A stretch of DNA of 64,000 bases from Mycolicibacterium novocastrense (lineage in GTDB: Bacteria; Actinomycetota; Actinomycetes; Mycobacteriales; Mycobacteriaceae): positions 32,803 through 96,802 of the forward strand of contig NZ_BCTA01000070.1 in the NCBI RefSeq assembly GCF_001570485.1, given 5' to 3'. Both the position numbers and the translations under genes were made by a program. Below are positions 60,394 through 64,000 of this stretch, piece after piece (position 1 is the first letter of the stretch; each line of letters starts with the position of its first letter). The notes under the pieces are model-generated. The model worked only from the letters and a program-made list of their open reading frames with translations. It ran no database searches and was not told where the DNA came from.

Positions 60394-60694
60394 CAGCGAT
60401 TCAGATGAGCCGGCGGCTTCGGGAAACCGGAGCCGCCGGTCGCGTTGTGCGGGGGAATGCGATCTCGCCTACCGGATTGTTGACGGTGACGTCAGACTTT
60501 GTGTGGAGACAATTCGTTTGTGGGTAGCCGACGAATGGTGACGGGTGTGGGCTCGGCTGCGTCGGGGGCCCGTCACAAGGCGGTCGTCGGTGCAGCCGTG
60601 GCGTTGAGAGCACAGCCCTCTGCCGATGATCGCCGGTTCCCGCTCGCCGGTTTCCCTCGGCGGAACATCCCCTCCGAGGGCACAAGTGACTCTG
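60394..60694. other. Intergenic region between amiS and the island junction
   Basis: About 300 bases with no supported gene. The first part contains GCCGGCGGCTTCGGGAAACC, followed by CGGAGCCGCCGG, a G/C hairpin 20 bases after the amiS stop that could terminate the operon. No promoter or repeat of note was recognised in the rest. Confidence 0.5.
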
Positions 60695-60743
60695 TGGTGG
60701 CCAGGGCCGGGATCCAACCGGCGACCTTCCGCTTTCAGGCGGA
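60695..60743 (-). pseudogene. 3' remnant of a tRNA-Phe(GAA) gene, attachment-site copy
   Basis: On the minus strand the 49 bases read as the 3' half of tRNA-Phe: anticodon arm TCCGC-CTGAAA-GCGGA, variable loop, T-arm GCCGG-TTGGATC-CCGGC, acceptor strand CCTGGCC, then ACCA. No D-arm or 5' acceptor strand follows to the right. Against the expected gene there is one A missing in the anticodon loop and a C-to-G change in the T-loop, so it is not functional. Such displaced 3' fragments mark the far end (attR) of elements integrated into tRNA genes. The side carrying the CCA end (left) is host DNA. Confidence 0.8.
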
Positions 60744-60905
60744 GTTCTGGCTTACACCCATGTTATTCGGCTGGTCGGACCGGGCAGCAGCGCGCGAGTT
60801 GGACCCGCTGGACCACCCGGATCGGCGGCTTGGCCCCATTTTGGCCCCATGGTCGAAGTGTGCTGATCTTGAACGGCGCCAACTATCCGACGATCACGAG
60901 GGGCC

Positions 60906-61487
60906 TCAAGTACCGGATGCGCGACGATAGTTAGCCGCCCGCCGTGCGATGATGCGGGCTCCGGTGGCGTTCATGCGCCAACGCGCGAGCTCAATGGAAA
61001 CACCGAAGCGTAGCGCCACCTCGTCGTCGGTCACCTTCTGGCGGGCGAGCAGCCGGGCTGCGTCGGAGGGGACCAAGAGTTCGGCCGAGATCTCGGCCGC
61101 CTCGTCCTCCTGGAGTTTGTCCGCCGTACGGCAGCCACGCTCGTTCACCAGGCTGGTGCCGAACTTATGCTCGCCGATGACGTGCGCCATCTCGTGGGCC
61201 ATCGTCGAGCGTCGACGTGCGAGCGGGTGCGAATCGTTCTCGATGATGATCGCACCGTTGCGGTGCGGGAGCAGGGCGCCCGAGAAAGCGTGCGGGCGAA
61301 CGATGTGGAAGTGATCGCGGATCGTGTGGTCGAGCGGCAGCGAGCCAAGGGCAACAACTCGCACACCGTAGAGCTCTGCAAGCTGCCACGGATCGAGCGC
61401 CTGCATGGGATTCAGCCCAAGCTCGGCGCGCACCTCATCGGCCAGCCGCTTGCAGGCTGCCTTGTGGATGGTGCGCTTGCCGGTCAC
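60906..61487 (-). CDS. ImmA/IrrE-family metallopeptidase
   Basis: 193 residues. The zinc-protease motif is MAHEMAHVIGEHKFG (His98-Glu99-x-x-His102), with the downstream acidic ligand region EDEAAEISAELLVPSDAARL. In phages, ICEs and CapH/CapP-type modules such proteases cleave a partner XRE repressor on DNA damage. GTG 61487 overlaps the TGA of the XRE gene, so repressor and protease are made together. No C-terminal sensor domain is evident beyond a short helical tail. Confidence 0.9.
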   Translation of the reverse strand: MTGKRTIHKAACKRLADEVRAELGLNPMQALDPWQLAELYGVRVVALGSLPLDHTIRDHFHIVRPHAFSGALLPHRNGAIIIENDSHPLARRRSTMAHEMAHVIGEHKFGTSLVNERGCRTADKLQEDEAAEISAELLVPSDAARLLARQKVTDDEVALRFGVSIELARWRMNATGARIIARRAANYRRASGT

Positions 61488-61861
61488 GCCATATCCTCCC
61501 GGGAAGCATGCATGTGCTTCACGGTCGCTCGAATGACCTCTTCAAGGTAAGCCACGTCCTTGTCGTTCAGGTCCTGGCGCGCCCGTAGCAGCGGCGCAAG
61601 CTGCGTAACAAGATCGGGCTCGGACTGGCTGTCGGTCGGCCTGTCAGCATCGATCATGAAGGTCTCCGCGGGCATCTTGAGCCAGCGCACTAGGGTTGCG
61701 AAGCCGTCGGCGTCGGGGCGCTGCTCGTTGCCGATGCGCGAAAGCAGGGACGGGCTGGTGCCGATCTCCTTCGCCAGTTGGCGCCAAGACCAGCCTCGCG
61801 CCGTGCGCTCCGCGTCGAGGGCTGCGTAGAGCCCAGCCGTGTCTATCTTCGTCCTAGCCAT
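61484..61861 (-). CDS. XRE-family repressor
   Basis: 125 residues. The N-terminal HTH (about 16-65) reads ALDAERTARGWSWRQLAKEI, then GTSPSLLSRIGNEQRPDADG. The C-terminal part (DLVTQLAPLLRARQDLNDKD) is helical and may be the cleavage or dimerisation region. It is transcribed away from the ubiquitin-like operon across a 151-base gap and is the obvious candidate to repress both directions. Confidence 0.9.
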   Translation of the reverse strand: MARTKIDTAGLYAALDAERTARGWSWRQLAKEIGTSPSLLSRIGNEQRPDADGFATLVRWLKMPAETFMIDADRPTDSQSEPDLVTQLAPLLRARQDLNDKDVAYLEEVIRATVKHMHASREDMA

Positions 61862-61921
61862 ACGGTCCTCTCGCTCGAAGTGTCAGCGGTCTATGTAAGT
61901 GTTGCACTCTCGGCGCACTGC

Positions 61922-61950
61922 TTGTAAGTCGACGCGCCCCGTTCTAGACT
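61922..61950 (+). promoter_or_regulatory. Predicted promoter of the ubiquitin-like operon
   Basis: TTGTAA (61922-61927) and TAGACT (61945-61950) are separated by 17 bases, a good sigma-70-type match, 63 bases before the first start codon. A TGTAAGT heptamer occurs at 61894-61900 and again at 61923-61929, overlapping the -35 box, a possible XRE binding pair. Confidence 0.6.
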
Positions 61951-62012
61951 CAAAACACTGTTTCAGATTCGACTCGCAACGAGCCCGCGCACCGGGAGAT
62001 TGGACGAACATC

Positions 62013-62273
62013 ATGACTGCAACGGATGCAGTTGACACCAAAACGAAGATCGTAACGATCACCGTGAACACCAGGAAGGTCCCATGGACCGAGAAGAAGA
62101 TCAGCTTCGAGCAGGTGGTTGAACTCGCTTTTCCTGGTCAGCCCTACGACCCCGCGGGGACGCTCGTCGAGTACAGCCGCGGGCATGGGCCAGACCACTT
62201 ACTCCGTCCGGGCAAGGATGTTGAGGTCAAGGACGGCATGGTTTTCGATGTCGAACCCGCAAACCGCTCCTGA
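62013..62273 (+). CDS. Multiubiquitin-domain (single ubiquitin-like) protein
   Basis: 86 residues. After a short N-tail, one beta-grasp unit matches the bacterial multiubiquitin family: KIVTITVNTRKVPWTEKKIS, FEQVVELAFPGQP, TLVEYSRGHGPDHLLRPGKD, VEVKDGMVFDVEPANRS. Many relatives carry several tandem copies; this has one. There is no C-terminal Gly-Gly, so activation would need another C-terminal chemistry or processing. First gene of the operon; overlaps the E1-like gene by 26 bases in another frame. Confidence 0.85.
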   Translation: MTATDAVDTKTKIVTITVNTRKVPWTEKKISFEQVVELAFPGQPYDPAGTLVEYSRGHGPDHLLRPGKDVEVKDGMVFDVEPANRS

Positions 62274-63414
62274 CGAGCATGTCGCCCAGCTCGTGGCCGA
62301 CGGTTACGACATGGTGCTCACAAGCGGGCATCTCGTCGTACGCCAGTTGCCGTACGTCGCACCGTCCGGGATCCGCAAGGACGGCCGCCTCGTCTTGCCG
62401 GTGACGTACTCCGGCGGCCAAGTCAACGACACGAGCGGTGATCACCGGATCTGGTTCGCCGGCGACGAACCGCGCGACGAACGGGGCCAACCGCTCGGAA
62501 GTGCGGGCCAGGCGCACGGTTTCGGGAACGGCGAGGCGGCTGACTACATGTTGTCGTTCAAGCCGCCCAGCGGCGCCTACGCCAACCTGCGCGCGAAGAT
62601 TCAGCACTACGCGCAGATCCTGCTCAGCGCGGCCCGACAGATCGACGCCTCGGTCCGCGATACGCCGGGCGGCTCGTTTCAGGTCGTGCCAGATGATCTG
62701 CCGCTGGTCTACGCGGATACCAACACGACTCGCGCGGGGTTAGCAAATTTGAGCAACCTCTTCCGCGGCCACACGATTGCCATCGTGGGCGTCGGCGGCA
62801 CCGGAAGCTACATCCTCGATCAGGTCGCGAAGACCTGGGTCGACCGGATTATCCTGATCGACGGTGACCAACTAGAGACGCATAACGCGTTCCGCGCCCC
62901 AGGCGCTGTGGCGCACGACGTGGTCCAGGCCAAACCCAACAAGGGTGAATACTTCGCACGTGAATACTCCCGGATGCACGCGGGCATCACGGCCCACCCG
63001 GTGGCGCTGACGGCCTACAACCTGAACCTGCTCGAGGGTGCGACCTTCGCATTTCTGGCCGCCGCCGATGCCGAGGCGAGACCGGAGATTATGCGCTGGC
63101 TCCGAGACCGGGGAGTGCCGTTCATTGACGTCGGGATGAGCTTTCGCGAAGGCGATGGCGGACTGACGGGCATGGCCAAGGTCACCGCATACCTGCCCGG
63201 CGACGAGATGACATTGCCGGCGAAGGCCGCGGTACCGCCAGACGGAGATGACTACGGCAGCAACATCCAGATCGCCGAGCTCAACGCGCTCAACGCGACG
63301 CTCGCGATCATCCGGTGGAAGCGTTACCTCGGCTTCTACGCGACGCACACCGCTTCGAACCAGTGCGTCTACAAGTTGTTTCTCAACGAGCTGCGCAATG
63401 GGGACGTTGAATGA
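62248..63414 (+). CDS. E1-like ThiF-family adenylyltransferase with N-terminal DUF6791-type domain
   Basis: 388 residues. The N-terminal part (about 10-165: VADGYDMVLTSGHLVVRQLP, SFKPPSGAYANLRAKIQHYA, PLVYADTNTTRAGL) matches the DUF6791 region found before ThiF in these operons. The adenylation domain has the nucleotide motif AIVGVGGTGSYILDQVAKTW (GxGGxG at 181-186), LIDGDQLETHNAFRAPGA with the conserved Asp and Arg, and a late NIQIAELNALNATLAIIRWK helix. The only cysteine is Cys373 near the C-terminus; no cysteine lies in the usual crossover-loop position. It should adenylate the ubiquitin-like C-terminus, but classical thioester transfer is doubtful. Confidence 0.88.
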   Translation: MSNPQTAPDEHVAQLVADGYDMVLTSGHLVVRQLPYVAPSGIRKDGRLVLPVTYSGGQVNDTSGDHRIWFAGDEPRDERGQPLGSAGQAHGFGNGEAADYMLSFKPPSGAYANLRAKIQHYAQILLSAARQIDASVRDTPGGSFQVVPDDLPLVYADTNTTRAGLANLSNLFRGHTIAIVGVGGTGSYILDQVAKTWVDRIILIDGDQLETHNAFRAPGAVAHDVVQAKPNKGEYFAREYSRMHAGITAHPVALTAYNLNLLEGATFAFLAAADAEARPEIMRWLRDRGVPFIDVGMSFREGDGGLTGMAKVTAYLPGDEMTLPAKAAVPPDGDDYGSNIQIAELNALNATLAIIRWKRYLGFYATHTASNQCVYKLFLNELRNGDVE

Positions 63415-63803
63415 CCCTGATCGACCGCTACACCGCGCACTTCGTTGAATCCTTCCCAACACCGCTGGAGCGGGGTGTTCTCTATATCTCGACCGCGTAC
63501 TCGACCGCTGGGCACATCTGTCCTTGCGGCTGTGGTCGGGAGGTCGTCACCAAGCTGTCCCCGGCCCGATACCAGGTCATCTTCGACGGAGAGGTGTCGC
63601 TGAGGCCGTCGATCGCGGCCACGGGACTGCCGTGCGAATCTCATTACTTCATCACTCGGGGGCGAGTGGATTGGCGCAGGAAGCTCGACGTCACTCAGGC
63701 CGCACGGGCCCAATATGCCGATCAACGAGCCATCGAGGCGCACCGAGCGCCAGCGCAGGACCGGCGACTCCGTTGGTGGGCGAGTATCTGGCGAGGGTGT
63801 TGA
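63411..63803 (+). CDS. DUF6527 protein of the ubiquitin-like operon
   Basis: 130 residues. Family features are PTPLERGVLYIST, AGHICPCGCGREVVTKLSP, the VSLRPSIAATGLPCESHYFI block and RGRVDW. Cys37, Cys39, Cys41 and Cys75 with His35/His78 suggest a structural zinc site; Ser67 or Ser77 could be functional. DUF6527 proteins co-occur with multiubiquitin and ThiF genes and may process or recognise the ubiquitin-like protein. ATG overlaps the ThiF stop (ATGA). The last codon and stop (TGT TGA) coincide with the IS left end, so the natural C-terminus may be altered. Confidence 0.82.
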   Translation: MTLIDRYTAHFVESFPTPLERGVLYISTAYSTAGHICPCGCGREVVTKLSPARYQVIFDGEVSLRPSIAATGLPCESHYFITRGRVDWRRKLDVTQAARAQYADQRAIEAHRAPAQDRRLRWWASIWRGC

Positions 63804-64000
63804 CGACGGTTGAAGATCCGGCCAGTCGCGACGGTTGAAAAGTAGGCCACCCGATCAGATTGGATGGGTGATCTCCTTGGAAGACTGGGCCTTGATCCGG
63901 CATCTTCACCGCAGCGAAGGGCTATCGCAGCGGGCCATCGCACGGCAACTCGGCATTGCGCGAGACACCGTGGCGGCCGCGGTGGCAAGTGATGGTCCGC
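63798..64000 (+). mobile_element. Left end of an IS21-family insertion sequence (continues past the window)
   Basis: The element appears to start at TGTTGACGACGGTTGAAGAT (63798). The GACGGTTGAA decamer occurs at 63805-63814 and 63830-63839, 25 bases apart, as in the repeated transposase-binding sites at IS21 ends. An istA-like reading frame begins at 63868. The right end lies outside the window. Confidence 0.75.
63868..64000 (+). CDS. istA: IS21-family transposase IstA, N-terminal fragment (window edge)
   Basis: 44 codons are visible from GTG 63868: VISLEDWALIRHLHRSEGLS then QRAIARQLGIARDTVAAAVA, the N-terminal helix-turn-helix typical of IstA. The frame is open to the edge, so the gene is cut by the window and not necessarily broken. 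Confidence 0.85.
   Translation, partial: MISLEDWALIRHLHRSEGLSQRAIARQLGIARDTVAAAVASDGP

Larger units (their letters stand above)
60695..64000. mobile_element. Left part of a tRNA-Phe-integrated genomic island
   Basis: Everything right of the tRNA remnant departs from the mycobacterial backbone: an ImmA/IrrE-XRE pair, a ubiquitin-like operon and an IS21-type element. The orientation of the tRNA fragment predicts that the intact tRNA-Phe gene, and probably the integrase, lie beyond the right edge. The first 160 bases inside the junction (60744-60905) contain no gene. Island boundaries on the right are unknown. Confidence 0.75.

Noticed and set aside
60695..60780. Intact tRNA gene at the island edge
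   Set aside because: Only the 3' half is present; no D-arm or 5' acceptor strand follows, and the anticodon loop has lost a base.
60499..60930. 143-codon plus-strand frame across the tRNA remnant
   Set aside because: It crosses the degenerate tRNA fragment and the island junction, with no domain or ribosome site.

Overview
The window is high-GC actinobacterial DNA, almost certainly from a fast- or intermediate-growing mycobacterium (Mycolicibacterium-like). The evidence is an MmpS/MmpL pair, the prrAB two-component system, resuscitation-promoting factor rpfA behind a c-di-AMP type leader, an XPB-type helicase, FprB, SepH, fadA/fadB, and many GTGA/ATGA overlaps. Gene order from about 6.8 to 52 kb follows, inverted and with insertions, the M. 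tuberculosis region Rv0903c (prrA) to Rv0854 as I remember it. Positions 1-60.7 kb therefore look like chromosomal backbone.

Layout. 0-2.6 kb: the end of an mmpS-mmpL operon, with mmpL cut by the window edge. 3.2-6.6 kb: a NarL-type two-component operon with two small accessory genes. 6.8-11.1 kb: prrA-prrB, an FKBP peptidyl-prolyl isomerase, DUF2630 and a phytoene-dehydrogenase-like flavoprotein. 11.1-13 kb: a MarR regulator with a DHA2 exporter. 13-17.7 kb: gltA2, a TetR regulator, pdxH and citA. 17.9-24 kb: a glyoxalase-like protein, fprB, an AurF-like diiron oxygenase, a CAP-domain secreted protein, serC and sepH. 24-30.5 kb: an rRNA/tRNA methyltransferase, DUF proteins, two transporter or membrane genes, an ECM4-type thiol reductase and a cold-shock protein. 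30.6-35.6 kb: molybdenum cofactor genes (moaA, moaD; moaE, mog, moaC) on both sides of rpfA. 35.6-39.7 kb: the XPB helicase and its partner. 40-52.8 kb: an F420-type oxidoreductase, an acyl-CoA ligase, fadB-fadA, dapC, and a CoA transferase flanked by three SRPBCC paralogues. 52.8-60.4 kb: an accessory catabolic stretch with short-chain dehydrogenases, a second phytoene-dehydrogenase-like enzyme with its TetR repressor and two matching operators, a metallo-beta-lactamase-fold hydrolase, and a cysteine hydrolase plus AmiS/UreI channel pair.

At 60,695 the backbone ends in a decayed 3' half of a tRNA-Phe gene. From there to the right edge lies an integrated island. It carries a divergent ImmA/IrrE metallopeptidase-XRE repressor pair facing a three-gene ubiquitin-like operon: a single-domain multiubiquitin-family protein, an E1-like DUF6791-ThiF protein with only one cysteine, and a DUF6527 protein. 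The left end of an IS21-family element starts exactly at the end of the DUF6527 gene. This island is the most unusual part of the window. It looks like a regulated defence or stress module of the bacterial ubiquitin-like conjugation class, although the usual E2 and deubiquitinase genes are not visible.

Other recurring structure: four copies of one intergenic inverted-repeat family, two further GC-rich hairpins just after stop codons, several palindromic operators next to their probable regulators, two convincing CRP sites, and two genes whose only plausible starts are non-canonical (ATT and CTG).
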